From assembly GCA_020747015.1 (NCBI GenBank), contig JAGTJM010000057.1:124001-188000 (forward strand): DNA of 64,000 nucleotides. Direction: 5' to 3'. The stretch's first letter is position 1. The number at the start of each line of letters is the position of its first letter. The position numbers and the translations under genes are program-made. This DNA is from Pyrenochaeta sp. MPI-SDFR-AT-0127 (taxonomy: Eukaryota; Ascomycota; Dothideomycetes; Pleosporales; Cucurbitariaceae). Of the stretch, positions 45,513-56,037 are shown one piece after another. The notes beneath the pieces were generated by a model. That model saw only the letters and a list, made by a program, of their open reading frames with translations, was not told the DNA's origin and did not search any database.

Positions 45513-45981
45513 TTAGGCCTTACCCTTCCTCCTGAGCTCCTCCTCTTCCTCTTCTCTTAATTGCTGGTCGATGATAGCCCCCTTCGATGGCTTATTGCCG
45601 TGAGAGATGGCAGGGAGTGTTGCGTCTTGCTCGCGAAGCTTGTCCTCCTCCGACTTGCCCTCGTCGTCATCCTCCTTCTCACGCTTTGCCTCGCGTTCGA
45701 GCTTGTTGGCGATTGATCGCTCATCCTCTGCAAAAGAGTTAGCAACGTTCATTTTTGGCGAGGGGCATGGTGGGGTTTTTGTGACGCAATATCACATTGA
45801 GGCACGGTGGCCATGAAAGGCTTGGTAAGAACGTACTTGAGTCGGTGGCTTTGTGAGAGTTCTCCTGGCCCTCGTGGAATCTATTCTCCTTCTTCTCCTG
45901 CTCGATCTGGGAGTCGGGCACGGTGCGCTGGTCATCAGCCTGGTAGACACCAGAGTTGCCAACGTTTGAGTTTCCAGACAT
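45513..45981 (-). CDS. small charged protein of unknown function, 119 aa
   Basis: Exons 45981-45837 and 45727-45513 join in phase over a 109-nt intron (GTACGT donor, TTTTGCAG acceptor). The product is very hydrophilic: a SGNSNVGNSGVYQADDQRTV start, a Gln/Glu/Lys-rich middle (EQEKKENRFHEGQENSHKA), then acidic and basic clusters (EREAKREKEDDDEGKSEEDK), and an REEEEEELRRKGKA end. It is probably an intrinsically disordered, helix-prone protein. Start and splice context are good. I do not recognise a named family. It is transcribed in the same direction as the SDR and carboxypeptidase genes but with separate flanks. Confidence 0.68.
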
Positions 45982-46442
45982 GTTGATTGGTTGTGCAGGA
46001 ATGTGTAGGTATTGAAGATGGGTTTGGAAGACTTTATCTATGTGATGAAGCGGTAATTGTGCGTTAAAATATTGTAGGAGGGTCGTAAACTCTGCTTTAT
46101 GAAGTTTTGTGAGCTCGTGCACAGACTGAATAACGATGACGTAGGAACAATTCCGATGATATCAGTGTGGGGAAAAGTCACCAAAATTCCATCACCAAAA
46201 AAACGCCATGTGCTTAACGATGTACGTCAGGCCGATGATGTACCTTGACGGTTCCTGCCGAGACAATATCGATCTGGCGCGCTACAGTTACGGAGCCAAT
46301 TCCCTGTGGAGATTTAGCCTTCCTACCAGAGGCATGTTTTCCACTTGAAATCCATGCTGCCAATGGCATCTCTTGACTCTTTACAGCTAAATTTCCTCTT
46401 TGAATGGCACCCTGTCCTCGCTGTTGAACTACATTTGAGCAC
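45982..46442. other. intergenic spacer
   Basis: Promoter side of the small charged protein and 3' flank of the carboxypeptidase. No feature seen. Confidence 0.4.
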
Positions 46443-47959
46443 TTATGCGTATGTCCTTTTGTTCAACCACCTATCCACCAATGCCAATGCCTCCTTTGGT
46501 TTGTCAAAAGGAACCATATGACCTGCACCATTCACAGTAGCAAATGCAAATGTGGTCTCCCTTCCACTCCCAGTCTCCGTTTTGACCTCCTTGAACCATC
46601 CCACCTCTTTATCACCATCCTTCCAAACCCGCTTTGGCTGTGCAACGAACGCCGGCTGGCCTTTCCACGGCATGTTACTTGCCCATTGCAGGTTGCCCGC
46701 GGTGTTGCATGCGAGATCAAGATTCCCTTGGTAGAAGAGCACATCGATGCCATTTTCTAGAAGGTATAGAACCTGGGGCTGCGTACTGATGCCTCCATCA
46801 TTGGTAAGGGAGAAGGCTATGGCGATCTCCATAGACAAGGGCGAGTATTTGCCGACCACTTTCGGGACGTTCAGAGCATCCCAAACCCACGGTAAGTTGA
46901 GGTACTTTTCTATGTTCTGGATCTCCGGATAGCACAGGTCATCTTTTGTATCGCAGGGGCGCGAAATGTCGAAACGATTGCGACCTCCAGCACCTGACTC
47001 GCCATCGTAGTGCACGATGACACCGTTCCAACAGACTTCCTCGGCAGTCAGGCATATGGCTGGATCAGGGTGGTTGTAGCAAACTCTAGCAAGATCCATA
47101 CAACGGGGTAAGTGGGTAGCCATGATGTCGCAGCGTGTCTGGTTGAAGACGGGCTTCTCCACCCCTGGGTTGGTTGAGCAGAGCGTTTCCCAATAGCCAA
47201 AAGCTGTGTCCAGCGGAGAGACGTAGGCATTTCCCGTAAATGTTGATTTCAGGTTGGCTTGCGGTCGTTTAGGGTACAGTAGATTTTGAGAGACAATCTG
47301 CGCTCCTAATGTTGGGACGTAGTGGCCCTGCTGGACATTAGTTCTGTCGCGTCGCAATGTTACGGCGTACTTACAGCATAGCTCTCCCCAGTAATGTGGA
47401 AGTCCCTCCCTGATAGATCCGGAAACACGTTGCTCGTAAACAGCTGCAAAAAATGATGCATATCTTCCGCAGCGGTAAAGCTCGTTGCCGGCAATGGGAC
47501 GCCCTCGTCCAGATAGCTGAAGCCCACGCCAGCTGGCTGATCAACAAATATTATGTTCGCATTCTTACTCCAGCCATACTTGTTATATACAGTACCATTG
47601 CCAAACTCGTTGATCACGCAGGGTCCCAACTCTTGCATCAACCCAATCATACCTGAACCACCAGGGCCACCAGTCAACCACAATAGCAACGGATCCTCGG
47701 CTGGCTTGTTCTGCGATTCAAAATACCAGAAGAATATATGCTTTGAACCGACATCCAGCCAGCCGGTGTACTGCTTTGAGCGCGCATCACAAAGTTTATC
47801 ATTCTGTTGTTGCTTGATACGTATTGAATGATATTCTGAGAATTGGCTTTGGTACACCTGGAACCCTTCGACTTCAGGTGTTGTCTGAAATGGCACTTGT
47901 GAGAACTCAGCCGTGGCTAGTCCTGCGGCGAGCAGTAACGCACTCGGCCATAGCTTCAT
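46443..47959 (-). CDS. secreted serine carboxypeptidase, S10 family, 489 aa
   Basis: Exons 47959-47375 and 47327-46443; the 47-nt intron falls between GESYA and GHYVP. A signal peptide covers about residues 1-18 (MKLWPSALLLAAGLATAEF). Family blocks are present: LLWLTGGPGGSG (92-103), FVDQPAGVGFSY (138-149), catalytic Ser193 in GESYAGHY, Asp399 in YQGNLDLACNTAGN, and His465 in NGAGHMVPFDKP. Cysteines suited to disulfides occur through the insertion region (245-327). The length and blocks match carboxypeptidase Y-type enzymes, which remove C-terminal residues in the vacuole or outside the cell. It lacks a long propeptide, which favours a secreted form. It is divergent from the histone-fold gene starting at 48604. 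Confidence 0.92.
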
Positions 47960-48603
47960 CGTCGCTAAGTAACAGAGATGGACTTGGGACGTAAGCGATG
48001 TTTGTGTCACTCGGCACGAAGTAGGAAGACGAAGATGGACCTAGCGTTGCAACAGAAGGGATAACAATGTTGGCAAAGTATGAAACAACTGGTGTAGTCA
48101 AGATACTGAGATCAATTGTGGAATGAACGGATATTAAGTTCGACGTCTCAGGACGATGCTGACGCTCCATAAACATTATTCCGCATTAGGTAAGCCTGTC
48201 AAGTCCTACACCACGTATATCTATGCAAACTACGCATGAGAGATTATAGGCAATGCAATCTGAAACTCTCTGTACAATGTGTCAGAATAGTCTAAAAAAA
48301 CGTTGGACTCTTATTCAGATCGAAGTTGCACTGTAGGGACTCGGCTCAACTTGCCCACGATACGATCCACAACGTTGACAGGGGTGGGCACAAGCACTTA
48401 GACCTCGCCATGGAGCCCTCCAACAATCAACCACCTCAACACGCGACTGTACAGTCAACTCGATCTTTTTGCGCGACCCAATCGCGTTATTGATCGATAT
48501 ACACTTTTCATTCCAAAGGAGTAGCTATCTTTCCCCCAAATAACTACGCGATCGCCGATAATATACATCGGTCATCGCTTCGCTGAAGCGTTCCTCCATA
48601 ACG
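47960..48603. promoter_or_regulatory. divergent promoter between carboxypeptidase and histone-fold genes
   Basis: 644 bp between two outward-facing ATGs. No operator recognised. Confidence 0.35.
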
Positions 48604-49597
48604 ATGCCGTACAACAATACCCCAATTACGCCTTCCAAAGAGGTCACCGGCCATGTTTCGCTCCCTCGTAAGTACTATCACTTCACTATTCATTTCTCGT
48701 ATCGCATTACCTGTCGGCCACTTCATGAATCCCGCAAGTATTCTCTGGCCGCTTCTTGTGCGCCATCCTGCCACAGATTTATTTCAAGTTGCAAAATGTC
48801 ACTCTGCCCTCTTGCTTTACCCCGCTGCGTCTGCGCCCTCTGTATCATGCCTTCGGTCCTCAGTCGACCCCACATACATCAATAATGACATGAAATGAGC
48901 CATCATACTGACCCCCACCTCAGTTGCCCGCGTCCAGAAAATCATCCAAGCCGACCCTGAGCGCCTCACAACCTCCAAAAATGCCGCCTTTGCCATTGCC
49001 CTCGCGACAGAAATGTTCATCCAACATCTCGCAACCACAACCCATAACGTCGTAAAGGCGGAGCGCAAGCCCAGGCGGAACATCCAGTATCGCGATGTGA
49101 GCAGTGCGATTGCAAAGACGGACAACTTGGAGTTTCTTGTAGACGTCGTGCCCAAGACGACAACATTTAAAGAGTTCAAGAAGAAGCAGGAGGAGAAGGA
49201 ACGAGCTAAGGGGAAGGAGAAGGAAAAGGAGAAGGAGAGCAAGGAGGGTGCGAATGGGCAGACGAATGGCGATGGAAAGCCTTCACCCAGCGCTGGAGTT
49301 GATCGCCCGCTTGAGGAGGTTCTGAATGGAGCTGCTCAGGATGTACCGGCGCAGAATGGCAATGGCAGCCTCACGGCGCCCCCTCTTGTAGGGAAACCAG
49401 AAGAGATACCAGATGCGATGGAGGTAGACGCTGCACCAGCGCCTGCACCAGAGCGTGTAGAAGATAGCGAACCAGAGGACGATGCCGCAGCAATGCAGAT
49501 CGAGATGGAGATGCGCGGTCCGCCACGACCGATTCCAAACGCAAGTCCGGAGATTCGACGGACATCTGGGTTCACAGCCATCAACGGCACGAGATAG
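48604..49597 (+). CDS. histone-fold protein of the CBF/NF-Y type (Dpb3/CHRAC-like), 245 aa
   Basis: Exons 48604-48667 and 48924-49597 join in phase. The intron is long for this window (256 nt). The histone fold covers about residues 19-85: LPLARVQKIIQADPERLTTS, KNAAFAIALATEMFIQHLA and RRNIQYRDVSSAIAKTDNLE. This is the NF-YC/Dpb3/CHRAC-17 partner class, in which LP.AR(I/V)..I and the LPxR-like start precede helix 1. Such proteins pair with a second histone-fold protein in DNA polymerase epsilon or chromatin-remodelling complexes. The tail is Lys/Glu-rich (a KEKEKEKE run) and then Pro/Ala-rich with acidic patches, so disordered. It is most likely the Dpb3 subunit, but a Hap5-like or CHRAC role cannot be excluded. 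Confidence 0.75.
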
Positions 49598-49780
49598 GCC
49601 GGTAGTGGGGGCTGCGGTGTGATATTTTGGCGTTTGATGAGCTGCGGCATTGCATATGGCGTTTGGAAGATATCATGGGATGGCGCCGCGCTGTACAGGA
49701 TAAGAGGACAGTGTTTTTTGATTAAATAATCTCGTTTGTATTGAGAAAACTCGTCGAAACATTTCATACAGTGTGAAAGA
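49598..49780. other. short spacer between convergent genes
   Basis: About 180 bp between the stops of the histone-fold gene and the macro-domain gene, so their 3' UTRs probably overlap. Confidence 0.5.
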
Positions 49781-50581
49781 TCAGGGCTCCCAAACATCCA
49801 CATCCGTTCGCCAGCCCTCCTGCGCTTCGATGCTCTCAAGCGCCTCTGCTGTCTTTTCCCAGGGTACGCTGAATAACCCAGCATTGATCTTGCACATCCT
49901 AACCTCACTCACCCCCTCCCTACTTCCCTCTTCGTTCGCCAGCCTCACCAGCTCCAGCAGCATCTGCATTGCTGGGCCTGTATTCTTCACGATCTGCTCA
50001 GGCTTGGCCTTTGCCTTGCCATACTTTGCACTAGTAAACAGACATCCAATCCAATGGCTTTTCCCAGCATCGACTGGAGGGATGAGCAGTGCTGTCCCGG
50101 TGGGTATAGGATTGGATCGCGGGTCGTGCTCCTTGATGCAAAAGTTTCGATAGATGACGTAGGCCTTGGGATACCGGTCCCGAAATGCTCGTGCTATGCC
50201 GGCACCCCACGAGCCTTGGGTGTTACAAGCATGGATTAGGAGGCTGTTCTTGGGCGCGCCGCCAAATAAATCGCCCTTGTGAACAGTTAGGGAAACTGTG
50301 TTCAGCTTGTCCTTTGTCTTGTCTGGGCTTTTCGGGACCCAGCCAGCAGGCAAGTTGTTGGAGGAATAGTGCGTTGGTGTATCTACTGCAGTTGGTTTGA
50401 TGTTGCGCTTTTTATCTGCAGGAGGAGAGCCTGAACTCGGCCTCTTGCCTTTGCCCTTGTCTTGTTGTTTTGCGGACTCGGCAGCTGGAACTTTCTCGGC
50501 AGGATCGGCATCACTCTTTTCGTTCTCCTCTTGTTTTGGCTGGAAGAAAGTGGCGATATTGCCGTCGCGTTTGGGGGGCAT
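49781..50581 (-). CDS. POA1: macro-domain ADP-ribose-1''-phosphate phosphatase, POA1-like, 266 aa
   Basis: Single exon, ATG 50581. Residues about 94-262 form a macro domain: VHKGDLFGG, SLLIHACNTQGSWGAGIARA (the NT.G.WGAGIA ligand loop), YPKAYVIYRNFC, then GTALLIPP and HWIGCLFTSAKYGK. This is the Poa1 pattern. Yeast Poa1 removes the 1''-phosphate from ADP-ribose 1''-phosphate produced in tRNA splicing. Compared with yeast Poa1 (177 aa) there is an added 90-residue disordered N-terminus rich in Lys/Glu/Pro. That extension begins with DGNIATFFQPK, which resembles a PCNA-binding motif lacking its first Gln. The gene is divergent from the Rieske gene. Confidence 0.82.
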   Translation of the reverse strand: MPPKRDGNIATFFQPKQEENEKSDADPAEKVPAAESAKQQDKGKGKRPSSGSPPADKKRNIKPTAVDTPTHYSSNNLPAGWVPKSPDKTKDKLNTVSLTVHKGDLFGGAPKNSLLIHACNTQGSWGAGIARAFRDRYPKAYVIYRNFCIKEHDPRSNPIPTGTALLIPPVDAGKSHWIGCLFTSAKYGKAKAKPEQIVKNTGPAMQMLLELVRLANEEGSREGVSEVRMCKINAGLFSVPWEKTAEALESIEAQEGWRTDVDVWEP

Positions 50582-51328
50582 GCTTTAATATTTGGTCTCC
50601 TTGTTATGGCAGTCTACAAACGGTGGGAGTAATCTAGGACTGCCGTATTGGGCTGTGCTGCTACATATGTAACTGAAAGTGAGTCACTCCCAGAGATGGT
50701 GTCGGTGGAAATTCCGAGGCCGCCCTTCACGTCGCCCTTTTGGAAGGGTCAATATATATAGGTGATTCGCTACCTTGTTGATAGTGAAAGGCGGACGCAG
50801 CCACAAGTAAGGGTGGTTGATAGATACCCCGAGTTCCGACCAATGGCCTAGGCAGCCACTGTTGCTTCGGCTGTCGTAGTCAGCTACAATTTGAGTGAAG
50901 TCGACAAATGTATGTGAGGCTGCTAGTGCCTACGATTGAGATGCCAGACGAATAGCGTTGAATTTCCATCCGTACTGTGCGATGATAGACATAGAAGCAG
51001 AAAGTGATGCCTTCGTGCTCTATACATCTCTGTACGACCCTAGGTGGCTACAGCTGTACAACTGCTCAAACAATACTCTAGAGTTGAAAGGCTTCAGATT
51101 AATCGTGATCTACATCCACTAGACGGTAAATGTACTGAAGTACATGTTCAAGTTCACGACCGATGACGCTCAAGTTGATGTTCGCTGCTGGCCGGCCCAC
51201 GGCAGCCAATCAAAAGCCGCCTGAATAAGACGACCGCTCCTGCCCGGCCAAAACTTCAACATCGAACCTCACCTGCCCAGCTCCCTCCCCATCAACGACA
51301 CCGTCACCCCCGCCCACCCGCGTCCACG
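50582..51328. promoter_or_regulatory. divergent promoter between POA1-like and Rieske genes
   Basis: 747 bp between two outward-facing starts. A CT/CCCA-rich tract lies just before 51329 (51270-51325), as is common in promoters of highly expressed fungal genes. No specific site identified. Confidence 0.4.
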
Positions 51329-52306
51329 ATGCCCGCCCTCGCCAACACCACCCGTGCGATCGCACGCTCATGGACAGCTCACCAATTGCCCATTGCCCGG
51401 GCTGGCTGCACCGCCATGCAGACCCGACAGGCCTCGGCCTCCTCGTTCGACAGCCCGTTCAAAGGCAGCTCCGACACGACCAAGATCCCCTCGTTCGCTG
51501 CATACAGGAATAAGGGAGGCGAGACCGGACCAAAGGTTTTCCAGTACTTCATGGTCGGCACGATGGGTGCGCTCTCCGCACTTGGCGCGAAGGCGACTGT
51601 ACAGGGTACGTCCTTTACATCTGCACATAGCTTGGGAGAAGGCGAGAAACCATTGGGAATATGATTTATGGGGCTGTGGAAGCTTTAGGAGAGCAATTGG
51701 CCATTTTGGGGATGATATGGGAGCGTAGCGTGATGAAGACGGGATGGGCTAACATTCCCGCGCAACAGATTTCCTCGTCAACATGTCCGCCTCCGCCGAC
51801 GTTTTGGCTCAGGCCAAGGTGGAAATTGATCTCGCTGCCATCCCCGAGGGCAAGAACGTACGTTATAACCTCGCGCATTGGACATTGAGCACAGTGAGCT
51901 GATAGAGAGCAGGTCATTATCAAGTGGCGAGGCAAGCCTGTCTTCATCCGACACCGTACCGAGAGCGAAATCAAAGAAGCCGACGAGACCAAGTGGGAGT
52001 CCCTCCGTGACCCTCAGCCCGATTCCGACCGTGTCAAGCAGCCAGAGTGGTTGATCATGTTGGGTACGCTCTCCACACTGCATTGAATATGCACTAGCAT
52101 AAAACAGGAAGCTAACAGCAGCAGGTGTTTGCACCCATCTCGGTTGTGTGCCCATTGGCGAGGCTGGCGACTTTGGTGGCTGGTTCTGCCCTTGCCACGG
52201 TTCCCACTACGATATCTCTGGCCGCATAAGAAAGGGACCTGCCCCGCTCAACCTCGAGGTTCCGCAATACGACTTCCCCGAGGAGGGCAAGGTTGTCATT
52301 GGTTAA
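51329..52306 (+). CDS. RIP1: Rieske iron-sulfur subunit of cytochrome bc1 complex, 232 aa
   Basis: Exons 51329-51605, 51769-51857, 51913-52063 and 52125-52306 join in phase (introns 163, 55, 61 nt). It is the electron acceptor from ubiquinol in mitochondrial complex III. An N-terminal presequence (rich in Arg/Ala/Thr) leads to the single membrane anchor FMVGTMGALSALGAKATVQDFL (about 74-95). The cluster-binding boxes are intact: Cys175 and His177 in CTHLGC, Cys194 and His197 in CPCHGSHYD, with Cys180 and Cys196 placed for the disulfide. The GRIRKGPAPLNLEVPQYDF end is typical. Length fits the family (about 215-235 aa). All catalytic residues are present, so it should be functional. Confidence 0.95.
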
Positions 52307-52487
52307 GCAGTTCAATTGTAAAGTTACAGAGGTGACGGGAGGTCGCAGGCTGTGTCAATAGGAGCGAGCATCACCTTTTCCTTTTGGTTTCTTTATAGAT
52401 TCGGCTTGTGTGCGTATGAAATGTAACACCAGTAGAATCGTTCAAGTGCATCTTTTGGGTATTGTTGCATGACAACTATTCAATTCC

Positions 52488-53467
52488 TTACTGCCCACTC
52501 AGAAAGCTCTTTACACCTTCCACGGCGCCCTCAAATTTACCGGCCTCGATGAGTACTAGATGCCCCTTCGGCCTGACTCCCAGCTCCTGGAACGCCCTCT
52601 TGCTATCGCTCGCACCCTCGTCAACAGGTGTATCATACTCGAAGCTGGCGTGCCCCAACGCATGCTTATGCAGCACTTCATCCTCAGGGTGGAAGTAGAA
52701 CGTCTCTCCTTCCTCGCTACCCTTCTTGTTCTTTTTCTTGCTAGGTGGTTGGGCATCATTGGAAGGCAGGCTCGACGCGACTTCCGAGTAGCATTTTGAG
52801 AGCACAAGGTAGTGTGTGAAAGCATAGGGTTCATTCTCAGAAACCGCCCATTGGATCTCCTCGAGAAGCATGGTGTACATTGGAGGCACGATTTCGTGGG
52901 GCATGTTTATGAAGCGTTCGGTCAAGATGAGGCCAACTTGCGCCTGTGGTGATTCGAGGAGCGCCGGGAGCGTCGGGAGTGCAGATGACTTTTTGGAGAG
53001 GTATTGTGTGAGGTCTTTGATGACTTTCTTGTCCTAGTCGTTGTGTTAGCTTATAGACTTGGTGTGTAGTAGGGAAACCCATACCTTGTGTGTCGTAAGG
53101 TTCAAGACTGTGAGAAACGCATATGGATCTGTCTCATTGCCGTCGACTTTGACTGTGCTTCCAAGCAGTGGTTGCGACAGGATCAAGTCTGCCAGCTCGG
53201 AGAGGTCGAACAGCTGGTTGTCCACATCGAGAAGTTGTCGCAGAAGTGTCTTGAGGCCGTGAAAGTCTACGGCAGGCTGAGGATCGAACCATTCAAAGTC
53301 TACGTTGACCATGTCCATGTCCTGAAAGTTTATTATGAGCTCATGTCGCATAGCACAAAGGAATTGTCGCATACCTCGTCACTGTCCGAGTCGTCATTCT
53401 GCTGCTTACCCTTGTCTGAAGCATCGGGCAGCTCTTCCGGGTCTCTCTCTGATTTCCGTTTCACCAT
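52488..53467 (-). CDS. BCP1: BCP1/BCCIP-family nuclear protein, 291 aa
   Basis: Exons 53467-53375, 53321-53085 and 53033-52488 join in phase (introns 53 and 51 nt). The acidic N-terminus (DDSDSDE) precedes VNVDFEWFDPQPAVDFHGLK, LLRQLLDVDNQLFDLSELAD and VGLILTERFINMPHEIVPPM, the diagnostic blocks of the BCCIP fold, a GNAT-like domain. A YFHPEDEVLHKHALGHASFEY block follows. Yeast Bcp1 is an essential nuclear chaperone for ribosomal protein uL14 (Rpl23) and helps nuclear export of Mss4. A basic KKKNKKG insertion could serve as nuclear signal. It faces the GMP synthase gene across 218 bp. Confidence 0.92.
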
Positions 53468-53685
53468 TGTGCATGTGTGGTGTTCTTTGGTGCCGCCGTC
53501 GGTATGCTGCAGGAAGAAAGTAACGCGCTCGCGCCGCCGCTATCGATAAAATTTGGCCCCACCAAAATTTTGCTGCCAGTCACGTAACCCCTCACCACCC
53601 ACTGGTCCCCTCCCATTTCTCCCTTTTTCTTCTCTCACACTCGTTCACAATCCAATTGACCCTTCAAAAGACCAAATATTTCAAC
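53468..53685. promoter_or_regulatory. 218-bp shared promoter of BCP1 and GMP synthase
   Basis: Two housekeeping starts face away from this compact segment. It contains GCGC/CGCC runs near 53525-53540 and a TCTC/TTTC-rich tract near 53610-53640 before the GMP synthase leader. Both genes serve ribosome and nucleotide supply, so co-regulation with growth is plausible (inference). Confidence 0.5.
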
Positions 53686-55362
53686 ATGGCGACCGACGGC
53701 TCAGACCCCATTCCCCCACACAAGACCTTCGACACCATCTTGGTCCTCGACTTCGGCTCCCAATATACCCATCTCATCACTCGACGACTCCGCGAACTCA
53801 ATGTCTACTCGGAGATGCTGCCATGCAACACCAAGTTGTCTGAGATCCCTTTCAAACCCAAGGGCATCATCCTCTCTGGCGGCCCCTACTCCGTCTACGA
53901 GAAGGATGCGCCCCATGTCGACCACGCTGTCTTCGAACTCGGCGTACCCATCCTAGGTATATGCTATGGACTCCAAGAGATGGCCTGGCACTTTGGGAAG
54001 AACGCTGGTGTAGCCGCAGGCGAGAAGAGGGAATATGGACATGCAAACCTGAAGGTGGAGAGCCACAACGGGCATGTGGATCAGCTTTTCAAGGACCTTG
54101 GTAACGATCTGGAGGTCTGGATGAGCCACGGCGACAAGCTGAGCCATATGCCCCAAGACTTCATTACGGTTGCGACCACCACCAACGCGCCATTCGCGGG
54201 TATTGCGCACAAGACAAGCAAGTACTATGGCATCCAGTTCCACCCAGAGGTCACGCACACACCAAAGGGCAAGATTATTCTGAAGAACTTTGCCGTCGAT
54301 ATCTGCCAAGCAAAGACAGACTGGACTATGGGCAAGTTCGTTGACCAGGAGATTACGCGTATCAGGAAGCTAGTGGGCGACAAGGGACAAGTCATTGGCG
54401 CTGTCAGCGGAGGTGTTGACTCGACTGTCGCAGCAAAGCTGATGAAGGAGGCCATTGGCGACCGCTTCCACGCCGTCATGGTTGATAACGGTGTGCTGAG
54501 ACTAAACGAGGCTATCCAAGTCAAGGAGACCCTCGAGAAAGGCCTAGGCATAAACCTCACGGTCATCGACGCGTCCGACCTCTTCCTCGACCGCCTCGCT
54601 GGCATCACTGACAACCCTGAGCAAAAGCGTAAAGTTATCGGCAACACCTTCATTGAGGTTTTCCAACAACAAGCCAAGAAGATTGCCGCCGAGGCCCACG
54701 CCTCGTCCAATGCTGGCGAGATTGAGTGGCTGCTCCAGGGCACTCTCTACCCAGACGTCATTGAGTCTCTCTCCTTCAAGGGACCCTCTCAGACTATCAA
54801 GACCCATCACAATGTTGGTGGCCTCCCAGCGAACATGAACCTCAAACTCATCGAGCCTCTGCGTGAGCTCTTCAAGGATGAAGTTCGTGAGCTCGGCAAG
54901 GAGCTTGGTATCCCAGAGGAGCTCGTCTGGCGACACCCTTTCCCAGGCCCAGGTATCGCTATCCGTATCCTTGGGGAAGTTACTCGCGAGCAGGTCCGCA
55001 TTGCGCGGGAAGCTGACTTCATCTTCATTGAGGAGATCAGGAAGGCCGGCCTCTACAGGAATATCAGCCAGGCATTTGCGGCACTTCTGCCAGTCAAGGC
55101 CGTGGGTGTTATGGGAGATAAGCGGGTGCACGACCAGGTCATTGCACTGAGGGCAGTGGAGACGACCGACTTCATGACCGCGGATTGGTATCCGTTTGAT
55201 GGAGAGTTTTTGAAGAGGGTCAGCCGGAGGATTGTGAATGAAGTCAATGGTGTCTGTCGGGTCGTGTATGACAGTAAGTCTCAGGTTTTCCTATCATAGT
55301 TTGACTGCTCGCTAACATTCTCAGTCACCAGCAAGCCTCCTGGCACCATCGAGATGGAGTAG
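53686..55362 (+). CDS. GUA1: GMP synthase (glutamine-hydrolysing), 541 aa
   Basis: Exons 53686-55273 and 55325-55362; the second exon (38 nt) encodes the end TSKPPGTIEME. It converts XMP to GMP using ATP and glutamine. The class I amidotransferase domain occupies about residues 18-205, with catalytic Cys93 in GICYG and His186 and Glu188 in GIQFHPEV. The ATP-pyrophosphatase loop is SGGVDSTV (241-248). The C-terminal dimerisation and XMP-binding region has RHPFPGPGIAIRILGEVTRE. All key residues are present. An upstream in-frame ATG-less extension was not used because the CAACATGGC context at 53686 is good. The short terminal exon is required for the conserved C-terminus. Confidence 0.96.
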
Positions 55363-56037
55363 GCGGGTGCGCCTTGGCGACATTGCCTGTTGGAGGGTTT
55401 ACGAATAGGCTAGATCTGGCTCATGAGATACTTGGCTTCGCATACGAATAGATGATAGACTTTGATGATACCCTGCTTGACTACTGTTTAGTCATTAGAA
55501 ATGAAATAGGATACGATTCCATAACGAAGTGCTGTCGGAGTCATGTGAAACGGGTATGGTGATGTCGGACGGCTGTCCGAATTTTTGAACGCTTTTTTCT
55601 GCGGTCTCCCATTTTGAGATAGCTGTGGGAGCATGCTGTAAGAATATGAGGGCAAATTATGGTTTCGTTGTTGCTTGAGGAATTTATTTGGTATTCTTGT
55701 GACGGTGTTTCAAAGTCAAAATGTGGACGTTCAATTTGCAGACCAAGATAATAGAGAAACTTCAAGATGGTCTGGATGGCATCTAGGTCTCGAATAAATT
55801 TTAATTGTTCGAATTTTTATCTCTTCGTATGTTCTGTATATCTTCTACGAAGATTGAACTTTCGACTCTCCATGCGCAATAATGTGGCGCACAGCTGTGG
55901 CGGTGCAGCTATCGGACTTCCGAGACGTAGATCTGGGGGAGCTGCAGCTGTCGACTACATGCAAGTTCCACGACAATAAGTCTCTAACGACCTCTCTATA
56001 CTTCGTCAACCTCGCCAGACGATACACCAACAATGCG
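55363..56037. other. intergenic spacer
   Basis: 3' flank of GMP synthase and leader of the ClC gene. An in-frame ATG at 55882 would add 52 residues to the ClC protein; that segment looks untypical, so it is taken as leader. Confidence 0.4.
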
